Part shown: piece after piece, positions 1-6,316 of the stretch
Position numbering within the stretch: the first letter of the stretch is position 1
Layout: each line of letters begins with the position of its first letter
Source: Nitrososphaerota archaeon
Lineage (GTDB): Archaea; Thermoproteota; Nitrososphaeria; Nitrososphaerales; CADDZS01
Assembly (NCBI GenBank): GCA_013288145.1
Contig: JABDCJ010000036.1
Coordinates: forward strand, 5,178 to 26,503
DNA: 21,326 nucleotides
Direction of reading: 5' to 3'
The notes under the pieces: model-generated
Database searches by the model: none
Seen by the model: the letters and a program-made list of their open reading frames with translations, nothing else
What the model was told of the DNA's origin: nothing
Translations under genes and position numbers: made by a program

Positions 1-101
1 ATGTTCAATTGCTAAAGATCTGTAGAACATTGATGTTACTTAGTGAAATAAGCAAGGCAACATAAGGCAGCAACTACCAGTACTCTTAATGGTTCTTTGA
101 A

Positions 102-548
102 TTGTCAACTTCCCAACAATCGCAGCAACAAAAAACAGATCGACCAACCACTATTACGATAGCGGGAGTGTTCTTGATTTTGGTTGGAATATGCGGCTTA
201 ATCGACTCCTATCTGATACTTGCATCTTTGATCGTGTTCGGCTGGCTGATAGTGGGAGGAATCGGGTTCTTCACACTAGTCAGTGGTCTTGCCCTAATGA
301 CCGGAGCGGATTGGGCGTGGTCAGCCGCTACATCCCTCGCTATCTTGAGCCTCTTTACAGGCTTTATCGAGCTGATCGGAGCATTCAATTCTCACTACGC
401 TATTCTGGGGTGGGTGGGAATAGGACAGGCACTTGGAGTGGCAACGTTATTGCTCTCTGCGATTTCACTCTACCTGTTGTATCGAGATGAAGTAAGGTCA
501 TATTACTCACAATACGAGACGCAGTACTATGATGTCTATAGAAATTGA
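102..548 (+). CDS. Small 4-TM membrane protein, hypothetical
   Basis: This is a 148-residue protein with a short polar, Gln-rich N-terminus (about residues 1-15) followed by four hydrophobic segments at about 19-40, 44-66, 70-92 and 100-126. It ends in a charged, Tyr-rich cytoplasmic-type tail (YLLYRDEVRSYY and onward). The start is TTG; the upstream ATG at 89 meets a stop after three codons, and there is no earlier usable in-frame start. An AT-rich box near 45-54 could be a TATA element with a short leader. It resembles the protein at 12590-13024 in its RP near the N-terminus, a Gly-Ala-x-Trp-Ala-Trp motif between helices and the final LYR-x-x-V-[RK]-S tail. It may be a structural or stress-related membrane protein, but I do not recognise a function. 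Confidence 0.8.
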   Translation: MSTSQQSQQQKTDRPTTITIAGVFLILVGICGLIDSYLILASLIVFGWLIVGGIGFFTLVSGLALMTGADWAWSAATSLAILSLFTGFIELIGAFNSHYAILGWVGIGQALGVATLLLSAISLYLLYRDEVRSYYSQYETQYYDVYRN

Positions 549-642
549 GATAACCCTAACGCAGGATTCGAAACTAACTCTTCGATCAAATCTATCTTCA
601 GAAGCAGAAGCAAAGTTTCGCGCTTTTCTGAAGCCACTGACG

Positions 643-656
643 TTGAGCTAGCTCAA
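643..656. repeat. 14-bp perfect palindrome between convergent genes
   Basis: TTGAGCTAGCTCAA is a perfect palindrome in the gap between the convergent genes ending at 548 and 722. No T-tract follows directly; the nearest is TTTTTTAT at 714-721. One such palindrome is expected by chance in a window of this size, so a function is doubtful. Confidence 0.3.
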
Positions 657-721
657 TCTCATGAGCCAACAATCTAAGGATATGTAAAGTAAGTCTTACA
701 TCTATTTGGAAATTTTTTATT

Positions 722-2032
722 TCAAAGTGGAGATGCATCCTGAGTTGGGTTTCTTCTTGACAAATAGAACAACAGACTCAAGATCGGAATAGCGCAAAAA
801 AACGGAACGATAAAGGGAACCGTAAGCGAATTTCCTGCGACCGATCCGGCAATCACCGGACCAACAAGACTGCCTGTACCGATCGACGCTTCGAAAATCC
901 CAGCACCTGCCCCCATTCTTTCCTTTTTTGTCTCCGCAAGCAGTCCAACCATTGCGACATAGTAGACGAAAGAATAGCTCAAACCCACCAGGAAAAAGGA
1001 AAGAAAGTATATCGCGCCGGACGGACTGTGAAAAACTGTGAGCAGCGAGAAACTGGAAGTGAGAAAGAGAAATACCAGGATGTTTCTCGATCTGATCTTC
1101 GGATCGAGCAGAAAGCCATTGATCCGCCTTGTCGAAGTAAGAAGGTAGCCAAGGAATCTGGCGGCGCTGAACGTGGCCGAGACCGCCCCGATAATTACGA
1201 TGGGTAAGCCCTGAGAACTAGCGTACGGAGAAAAAAATGATATAATCGTGTTCGAGATTATTGTGCACATTACGAGCGAAAGCACATAGAATAACGTGCT
1301 AACTTTTTTCGAGCCCGCTTCACTTGGTTCGTTTTGCTTTTTAGCTGGAAAGGCCGCTGCCACTTCGGCATTTTCAATTATCTGAGACTGGCCATTTCCA
1401 TTTCCGCCATCGCTTCTTGAAGGCGTGGGTTCTCCTGATCGCCTAATTCGCGAGTACGGAATCAGGTTAATCGACATCGCAACTAGAAGGAAGATTGCGT
1501 TGAAGATGAACACCTGCCGAATGGAGAAAATCACGATTACAGCGGATCCAACGAGTGGTCCCAGAGAAGCCGCCGAAGACCAGGACAGGTTAAAAATTGC
1601 GAGTGCCCTTTTTGGATCAACCTTCGTATCATGGATGACCGCGGCGTCAATTGAGGGCCAAAAAGTAGCCCAGCCCAAACCCTCAACCAATCTAAGACCG
1701 ATCAAATCGATCGGATTTGCCGAATATGAGTACAGAATCGAAACCGCTGCGAGCAACGCAAGTGATAGAATAATGAAAAATTTCCGGGCTTGGCCTCTGT
1801 CTGAAAATCTTCCCATCACAAACGGCATGAATGCATAGACCACACTTGAGCCGCCGCCGACAAGGCCGATTTCGAAGACGCTTGCGTGCAGTTCGACAGC
1901 CAGTAGCGATAAGAATGTTGTGAAAATCGGCTGAGCGAAATTCGCGAGGGCAGCTGTTGAGTTGTACTTTACAAAATTCAGATCGAGAAGGTTAGGTTTG
2001 CTCGAGGAAGAAATTGAATTCGGTCTACCCAA
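722..2032 (-). CDS. MFS transporter, 12 TM
   Basis: This 436-residue protein has about twelve hydrophobic helices and a hydrophilic central loop at about residues 197-245, the classic 6+6 layout of the major facilitator superfamily. MGRFSDRGQARKFF at about 72-85, in the loop between helices 2 and 3, matches MFS motif A (G-x-x-x-D-R-x-G-R-[RK]). A motif C-like segment, LGPLVGSAV, lies in helix 5 (about residues 157-165), and EASIGTGSLVGPVIAG lies near helix 11. The substrate cannot be read from the sequence; a drug or small-metabolite exporter is a guess. The start is TTG at 2032, the first possible start after an in-frame TAG two codons upstream. It faces a 0.7-kb gene-free stretch and seems to be transcribed alone. 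Confidence 0.9.
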   Translation of the reverse strand: MGRPNSISSSSKPNLLDLNFVKYNSTAALANFAQPIFTTFLSLLAVELHASVFEIGLVGGGSSVVYAFMPFVMGRFSDRGQARKFFIILSLALLAAVSILYSYSANPIDLIGLRLVEGLGWATFWPSIDAAVIHDTKVDPKRALAIFNLSWSSAASLGPLVGSAVIVIFSIRQVFIFNAIFLLVAMSINLIPYSRIRRSGEPTPSRSDGGNGNGQSQIIENAEVAAAFPAKKQNEPSEAGSKKVSTLFYVLSLVMCTIISNTIISFFSPYASSQGLPIVIIGAVSATFSAARFLGYLLTSTRRINGFLLDPKIRSRNILVFLFLTSSFSLLTVFHSPSGAIYFLSFFLVGLSYSFVYYVAMVGLLAETKKERMGAGAGIFEASIGTGSLVGPVIAGSVAGNSLTVPFIVPFFCAIPILSLLFYLSRRNPTQDASPL

Positions 2033-2246
2033 TCGCTATTTTCTTCTCTCGCGAGTCGATTTCCAGAATATTCGGGCTAAACGCATTTCGCCGAGGATTT
2101 GAGCGCTGGAGGAAAAAGGAGATCCTTGATATCTTAACTTTCTCCGATCGCGGACCTAAGAGTCGTTGTCATTACAAGAGAATTGAGTCTGTTATTTCAC
2201 TGCAGGTGTTTGTAAAGTTTTTTTGCTTCATCTTCTCTGCATTTAG

Positions 2247-2268
2247 GGCAGGCAATCCCAAGCCTGCC
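2247..2268. repeat. GC-rich hairpin, 7-bp stem
   Basis: GGCAGGC at 2247-2253 pairs perfectly with GCCTGCC at 2262-2268, leaving an 8-nt loop. It lies in a gene-free region about 210 bp upstream of the minus-strand MFS gene. The stem is unusually GC-rich for its AT-rich surroundings. Confidence 0.4.
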
Positions 2269-2296
2269 GAGACGAGAGTCAGCCTGAAGATTATTG

Positions 2297-2330
2297 AATT
2301 CCAAAACTTAGGTCCTTGTAGGAATTTTTT
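2297..2330 (+). terminator. Possible stem-loop plus T6 tract
   Basis: AATTCC at 2297-2302 pairs with GGAATT at 2321-2326 around an 18-nt loop, and the T-run TTTTTT occupies 2325-2330. The shape is like an intrinsic terminator, but no gene on the plus strand feeds it. Confidence 0.2.
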
Positions 2331-2741
2331 CGCTCTCCAGCTCTTTGATCTTGTAAGAAGCTGGAACAGCCAAACTCCACAGAGTATTGAAAATCGACCT
2401 GTGTTGTTCAACGAACAACGGGTAGTCGCTGTAGATCGACTCTGAATCGACGCTAAAGAGAGCTCTCTAATATGTTATGCTCCGGCGACGGAGTCCTTTA
2501 TTCTAAATAGATTTCAAACAAAAAAATGGTGACGCGTTGGGGCAATAGACCCAATATGAACGGCTGCGTTTTTCAAGCCACCCCAAATATTCATTGCTCA
2601 TCTTCTTTTTGAAAGAGATGATCTTTGCTACGACTCTCTACAATCATGCGGATCATTGTTTGCCAAATTAACGCTTCAGGCAATTCAAATATGAGACTCG
2701 ATCAGACAGGATCACTTAGAAATTTTCATCATTTTTCAAAC

Positions 2742-3233
2742 CTAGATTTGCTTAATCGGCGTCATACCCTCATCGAGAGACCAATAGAATTTCCCCTCTA
2801 CCTTGCTTGGGGGAAGCAGGATGTATTGATCAGTGTATCTAATAGAGTCTACAGCGTAGTCCAAGTCATAAAAGTTTGAAAAGAGCATCTCAGCACGCTC
2901 TCTGTTCTCGGTCCTGTATATCACCTGGAATCCGTTTCGACTGAAATTAATCAGTGTGCCAAATGATCGGTAAAACTGCAAATCGCTCTTGATCGAGTAA
3001 TGTGGTCTAGCGTGTATTACGAATGCTATCAGACCATTAGAATGAGTTCCACACATTGCTCCAATGTTTCCACCTCCTTCCAACCAGACATCTATTTCGC
3101 CATTATCTGATGTTTCAAGTCGCGATTGCCAGTCTTCCTCGAGCGGCATCGTACTATATTTCTTAATTTTTATCAGACGAATTCTGTTATCCAGATAACT
3201 CTGGATTATCTTTTGTGGGTGATTGACTAACAT
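2742..3233 (-). CDS. Prim-Pol-like domain protein, catalytic residues missing
   Basis: This 163-residue protein shows the landmarks of the bifunctional primase/polymerase N-terminal (Prim-Pol, PF09250-type) fold in order. They are a K-x-x-x-x-P-x-x-x-x-W element (KYSTMPLEEDW, about residues 25-35), a glycine-rich NIGAMCGTHSNGLIAFVIHA stretch (about 56-75), and YILLPPSKVEGKFYWS (about 137-152), which matches the usual Y-h-h-x-P-P-S-x-x-x-G-x-Y-x-W. The acidic pair normally in h-h-D-h-D reads V-I-H here, and the His of the G-G-x-H-x-Y motif reads Gln (NGFQVIY). The domain is therefore probably inactive as a polymerase. There is no helicase or primase C-terminal domain. The start is ATG 3233, not TTG 3257, because a TATA box lies 27 bp upstream and overlaps the TTG. 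The family call is by eye and moderate. Confidence 0.6.
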   Translation of the reverse strand: MLVNHPQKIIQSYLDNRIRLIKIKKYSTMPLEEDWQSRLETSDNGEIDVWLEGGGNIGAMCGTHSNGLIAFVIHARPHYSIKSDLQFYRSFGTLINFSRNGFQVIYRTENRERAEMLFSNFYDLDYAVDSIRYTDQYILLPPSKVEGKFYWSLDEGMTPIKQI

Positions 3234-3255
3234 TTCCTCTTCGATCCGATCATCC

Positions 3256-3264
3256 AATTATAAA
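3256..3264 (-). promoter_or_regulatory. TATA box of the Prim-Pol-like gene
   Basis: Read on the minus strand this is TTTATAATT, centred about 27 bp upstream of ATG 3233. That is the normal distance from an archaeal TATA box to the transcription start, so the mRNA would be leaderless. The TTG at 3257 lies inside this box and so cannot be the start. Confidence 0.65.
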
Positions 3265-3327
3265 GAGGCAGGAATAGTTCTACATTCAGATCTTTGTTGC
3301 CGGAAAAATTACTGGAATTCTCATCAG

Positions 3328-3385
3328 ACATTTGTAAACATTTGTCATTTGATCTTCGAAGTTGCAGACAACATACAACATTTGT
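3328..3385. repeat. Three direct ACATTTGT repeats, helically phased
   Basis: ACATTTGT occurs at 3328-3335, 3338-3345 and 3378-3385. The spacings are 10 and 40 bp, so all three face the same side of the helix. The array lies between the TrmB-family gene and the Prim-Pol-like gene, about 65-120 bp upstream of the latter's TATA box, where an activator or repressor could bind. Confidence 0.4.
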
Positions 3386-3520
3386 TTTTAGCAAATTAAG
3401 CACAAGATAGCCTAAATGCCATTCATATTACTCTGGTGTAATATATCGGATGTACTAACATCTCAGAGTGTCATAGAAAATTAGAGCAAAAACAGAATGA
3501 TAAATGGTAAATTTGCTTAT

Positions 3521-4432
3521 TCAACTAGGGGCCAAGCTTTGCTCTGCTTTGTCTACTTGAGTTTTTTGTTTAATTCGAGTAGATACCTGCCACAGCGTGT
3601 TGAAGAGCTCATGCATTTCCTCGACGTATATCTTGTCATCCACCACGAGCGCATGCAACATTATTAGCCGGGACGTGATAGTTGAAAGTGGCTTTGGCTT
3701 GTACTTTTCGGTTGAATAAAACAAGATCAAGATCTGATTATCTGTTAGAATGAAAGTTGGCAAATGCCCTTTCATGTACGAAGCTTCGAAATCGATGCCT
3801 TTCATATTTTGAAGATCAAGTGCATCTGATGGATTTGCACTCTCTCCCGAGAGCAGAATTTTACAAGATTTAGGTGCGACAGTTGCACGTCTAATGGTAG
3901 ATAAAATAAAATTAGCAGATTCGCTATTAGCAATAATTTGAAGCGAATTTGCGTTCGCGGAGCTCCATATTAGGTGTCGTATGGCGGAGACACCATGAAA
4001 CATAGACATCGCCGGTCTATTTTGGTCCTCGCCTCCTGAGGTCTTGGTTACGACCCTGATCGGATCAGCTTTCTTGAGGGCATCCTTGAGTTCGGCTTGA
4101 TAGCTATTGAGTTGCTTCAGCTTTGCTTCATGAACCGCAACCAGCTTTTCAATGGCGACTTCGGGTGTCACGACAGAGTATCCCGTTGGCCTTCCAAAGT
4201 CAGCATGAAGCAAACCGAATACGACGAGTTTCTGCAGGATTTGATAAACTCGAACTCGATCTCGTTTGGCTATTTTTGCTAGTTCTCTTCCTGAAATCCA
4301 GTCTACTCCTGCCTTTTTAATTCTAGTCAGAAGCATGAAAATTGAAGCTTCGTCGTAGCTGAGACCGAATTCAGAGAGCCTTTCGATTATCTCCCCGTAG
4401 GTCTGTTCGTTTTCTTGAATTTGATCCAGCAA
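3521..4432 (-). CDS. TrmB-family transcriptional regulator
   Basis: This 303-residue protein has an N-terminal winged-helix domain (about residues 15-90): a GLSYDEASIFMLLTR helix, the RELAKIAKRDRVRVYQILQKL recognition region (split as RELAKIAKRD and RVRVYQILQKL) and a GLLHADFGRPTGYSVV wing. That is the TrmB pattern (GLS-x-x-E-A, R-V-Y-x-x-L, G-R-P-x-x-Y). A heptad-like helix follows (about 95-120). The effector domain comes next (FHGVSAIRHLIWSSA, then LQIIANSE, ILLSGES and PTFILTDNQILILFYS). TrmB proteins usually sense sugars, but here the ligand is unknown. An in-frame TTG at 4513 would add 27 residues; I prefer TTG 4432 because a strong TATA box is centred 27 bp upstream of it and would fall inside the longer ORF. 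It may regulate itself, the downstream Prim-Pol-like gene or sugar genes elsewhere. Confidence 0.85.
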   Translation of the reverse strand: MLDQIQENEQTYGEIIERLSEFGLSYDEASIFMLLTRIKKAGVDWISGRELAKIAKRDRVRVYQILQKLVVFGLLHADFGRPTGYSVVTPEVAIEKLVAVHEAKLKQLNSYQAELKDALKKADPIRVVTKTSGGEDQNRPAMSMFHGVSAIRHLIWSSANANSLQIIANSESANFILSTIRRATVAPKSCKILLSGESANPSDALDLQNMKGIDFEASYMKGHLPTFILTDNQILILFYSTEKYKPKPLSTITSRLIMLHALVVDDKIYVEEMHELFNTLWQVSTRIKQKTQVDKAEQSLAPS

Positions 4433-4454
4433 ACTTCGACTCCACGAGTACGGG

Positions 4455-4463
4455 TATAATAAA
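4455..4463 (-). promoter_or_regulatory. TATA box of the TrmB-family gene
   Basis: The minus strand reads TTTATTATA, centred at 4459, exactly 27 bp upstream of TTG 4432. This supports a leaderless mRNA starting at that TTG. Confidence 0.6.
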
Positions 4464-4587
4464 GGGACAGTCACCGAAGTAAAAAAGACTTTTGGATTTG
4501 ATTGATCAAACAATCACTTTGTACCAGATCTGGTCCTGATAACATATCACTTGCATTTCTTTCGCAGTTAATTAGACGCCTAAATCA

Positions 4588-4683
4588 CTACGGGTATTTT
4601 TTCTTGTGACCTCTTTGATCAAGGGCCGAGGGAACAAATTTCTTGACCTTATCTTCTAAACTTACAAGTTTCTTCCGAGACAT
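4588..4683 (-). CDS. Possible 31-aa basic protein
   Basis: ATG 4683 opens a Lys-rich 31-residue frame (MSRKKLVSLE, ending RGHKKKYP). The frame stays open upstream for about 28 more codons with plausible residues, with only a TTG at 4695 as an alternative start. No clear TATA box or Shine-Dalgarno sequence is seen. It could be a real mini-protein, a remnant of a longer gene or chance. Confidence 0.3.
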   Translation of the reverse strand: MSRKKLVSLEDKVKKFVPSALDQRGHKKKYP

Positions 4684-4841
4684 GTTCTCATTCAAGGCTT
4701 CAATCCGAAGAAGACTCTTGAGCCTTGAAGAATATCGAGAAAATTCAAACCCTGAATTCCAATAGAATGGGTATTACGATTTTCGAACCCTTCACAAATC
4801 TTGTTGGAACGCTAGAATCAAGCATGGCTTCGTAATCAGGC

Positions 4842-4865
4842 GGCTGTTTTGTGTAGAAACCAGCC
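4842..4865. repeat. Hairpin upstream of the RTSR mini-ORF
   Basis: GGCTG at 4842-4846 pairs with CAGCC at 4861-4865, and TTT/AAA extends the stem across a one-base bulge. It lies about 50 bp upstream of the mini-ORF at 4916 and could sit in its promoter or leader. Confidence 0.25.
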
Positions 4866-4915
4866 TGTCCTTTGGTTATTTCTTAATGTTAGTAACGGCA
4901 CGTATAATTTCTACG

Positions 4916-5026
4916 ATGTCAAACAACATCAGACTGAAAATGCCAGCATTGCGAAGAATCGCTAGACGAACCTCAAGACGGACTTCAAAACGTACATCCC
5001 GACGAAAGGGTACTCAAAAAGTGTGA
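4916..5026 (+). CDS. Short, very basic protein with RTS[RK] repeats
   Basis: ATG 4916 encodes 36 residues, of which about 15 are Arg or Lys and none is Asp or Glu. The core is RRTSRRTSKRTSRR: three tandem R-T-S-[RK] units. The codons differ between units (CGA ACC TCA AGA; CGG ACT TCA AAA; CGT ACA TCC CGA) while the residues stay the same, which points to selection on protein. A second in-frame ATG at 4940 would give a 28-residue form, and TATAATTT at 4903-4910 fits that start slightly better. A terminator-like hairpin begins about 10 nt after the stop. The likely role is binding nucleic acid, like a histone tail or protamine-like peptide or a ribosome-associated basic peptide; this is inference. 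I do not recognise a named family. Confidence 0.55.
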   Translation: MSNNIRLKMPALRRIARRTSRRTSKRTSRRKGTQKV

Positions 5027-5035
5027 AGGAGGAGT

Positions 5036-5068
5036 AGAGATCTCCCAACCGGGAGGTCTTTTGTTCTT
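5036..5068 (+). terminator. Stem-loop followed by T-rich tract
   Basis: AGATCTCCC (5038-5046) pairs with GGGAGGTCT (5051-5059) around an AACC loop, with one T-G wobble. TTTTGTTCTTT follows at 5059-5069. This is the most terminator-like element in the window, and it directly follows the RTSR mini-ORF. Confidence 0.6.
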
Positions 5069-5139
5069 TATCAAAGGTTATTCAGCAGCGATGATTCTTG
5101 GATCGGAACTGACACTTGACGATCTGATGAAACCAGGTG

Positions 5140-5196
5140 GAAAAGAGCCAATGGGTTCCAGACTAACGGAAAATTGACCCTTCGGGGGCTCTTTTC
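5140..5196. repeat. 10-bp inverted repeat with inner stem
   Basis: GAAAAGAGCC at 5140-5149 is the perfect reverse complement of GGCTCTTTTC at 5187-5196. Inside the 37-nt loop, GGGT (5153-5156) can pair with ACCC (5177-5180), so the RNA would form a two-tier stem. It might be part of a structured RNA or a DNA-binding site. Confidence 0.35.
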
Positions 5197-5229
5197 GAGG
5201 CATAGAGCATCATAGATGTCAACTTTTGT

Positions 5230-5254
5230 GAACCTTAGCTGCATACTAAGGTTC
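5230..5254. repeat. 9-bp perfect hairpin, 7-nt loop
   Basis: GAACCTTAG (5230-5238) pairs with CTAAGGTTC (5246-5254) around CTGCATA. It is the third stem-loop within 220 bp of gene-free DNA. Confidence 0.35.
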
Positions 5255-5489
5255 CAGTTTAGAGCAACGTGAAGCAATAGTCGAAATGAGTGATTTGAAA
5301 AGAGGCAGAAAAGAGAATTCCAAATAGATTCTAGTAAATTATTGAGAATACTAACAGCAGGCTCTTAATTCACACTCCTAAAAGCAAGAGAATGAAAAGA
5401 GGTACACGATGTTTTTGCTTCCAACCAGTACAGCTACCATGAAATGGCTTACATTGCCTATTATCAGATATTCCGGGGTCTGATGAATA

Positions 5490-5972
5490 TTGAACTTCGG
5501 TCCGAGAAATGACGTCAGTAGACACGAAAGCTATGAGCAGACTTATGAAGGGAATTTTGCGGTGCCCGGAAAGATCTTTATTGCAGACGACGTCGCTCAG
5601 CTTCGCACACTTTACTCCGCGATTTTGAAACTTCATGGATACGACGTAATTTTGGTTGCAAGCAGCGGCGAGGAGGTCGTCAAGCTTGCAAGAGACGGTG
5701 GATTGAAAGAAGTAGAGATCGCAATCTTTGATTATTCGATGGGAGCTGTCAATGGCTTAGAGGCAGCAGTCGAAACCGTCAAATCTAACCCGCGAATCAG
5801 AATAATTATTGGCAGCGCTAATGAGGAAATCGCGACTCAAGCCTCCGTTCTTGGGTTTGCGTTTCTAAAGAAACCTTTTTCGAAGGATGAGCTTTTGGGT
5901 CTTTTGAGCTCAATCGAGCAAGATATCCGGGAATCCCGATATTATGCCAGGCAATCTAGTGCATTTCAATAA
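5490..5972 (+). CDS. Single-domain response regulator receiver (CheY-like)
   Basis: This 160-residue protein has about 25 polar residues, then one complete receiver domain (about 27-150) and a short tail. All key positions are present: the acidic pair in IFIADDVAQ, the phospho-accepting Asp in AIFDYSMGAVNG (about residue 90), the Ser of IIGSANEE, and the Lys in FLKKPF with the usual cis-Pro. There is no output domain and no histidine kinase beside it, so it would act through protein-protein contact after phosphorylation by a distant kinase. The start is TTG 5490, supported by a TATA-like box about 28 bp upstream; GTG 5562, right before the domain, is an alternative. The next ORF overlaps its 3' end by 29 nt. 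Confidence 0.88.
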   Translation: MNFGPRNDVSRHESYEQTYEGNFAVPGKIFIADDVAQLRTLYSAILKLHGYDVILVASSGEEVVKLARDGGLKEVEIAIFDYSMGAVNGLEAAVETVKSNPRIRIIIGSANEEIATQASVLGFAFLKKPFSKDELLGLLSSIEQDIRESRYYARQSSAFQ

Positions 5973-6273
5973 CCGCTTTCTCTTTCTAAAAGTAAATTCG
6001 CTTGATTATCTCGGAATCCTAAAAGGCGATCACCGGATTCGCGTAGTCGTACCAATTAGTACATCCGGGAAAAATTATGAAGTCCGACTTGAGGACAAAT
6101 TATTTCAACCTGGCGTGACTTCTCCATCTTCCAAAGTGCATGGCCTCGTAGGTGCAACTCTCGAAGATTACTGTGTATTTCCTGAAATGTTAATTCAAGG
6201 CATAACTCAATTTCTTCAACCTGACAGATTCAGTAATCCAACTTCCGCATCCATAGTATCAACGCAGTTGTAA
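5944..6273 (+). CDS. Hypothetical protein, 109 aa
   Basis: This ORF starts at ATG 5944 inside the receiver gene (29-nt overlap) and fills the space up to 43 bp before the DUF2252 gene. It is predicted soluble, with a beta-rich middle (HRIRVVVPISTSGKNYEVRL). No domain is recognised. An overlap of this size suggests translational coupling with the receiver, but the codon pattern is only moderately coding-like, so it could be chance. Confidence 0.4.
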   Translation: MPGNLVHFNNRFLFLKVNSLDYLGILKGDHRIRVVVPISTSGKNYEVRLEDKLFQPGVTSPSSKVHGLVGATLEDYCVFPEMLIQGITQFLQPDRFSNPTSASIVSTQL

Positions 6274-6316
6274 AATTAGGCGGTCACCAATTCGCAAAAA
6301 GCCCTGAGAGAGTCTT

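Larger units (their letters stand above)
2033..2741. other. 709-bp gap with no convincing gene
   Basis: The open frames here have unlikely amino-acid composition (rich in Phe, Arg and Cys) and no domain I recognise. Two structures stand out. One is a GC-rich hairpin at 2247-2268 (GGCAGGC/GCCTGCC). The other is an inverted repeat AATTCC/GGAATT at 2297-2326 that runs into a T6 tract at 2325-2330. The left part holds the promoter of the MFS gene on the minus strand. Confidence 0.5.
5069..5489. other. 421-bp gap with two inverted repeats
   Basis: No ORF here looks coding. It contains two inverted repeats (5140-5196 and 5230-5254, listed separately) and, at the right end, a weak TATA-like CTATTATC at 5458-5465, about 28 bp before the receiver gene. 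Confidence 0.45.

Noticed and set aside
643..656. 14-bp palindrome as a terminator or operator finding
   Set aside because: About one such palindrome is expected by chance in this length and no T-tract follows it directly.
1425..1838. 137-codon frame on the plus strand
   Set aside because: It lies inside the MFS gene on the other strand and has no domain or promoter; it is an antisense shadow.
2014..2445. 143-codon frame on the plus strand overlapping the MFS start
   Set aside because: Composition is rich in Phe, Arg and Cys with no recognisable pattern, and it overlaps the start of a firm gene.
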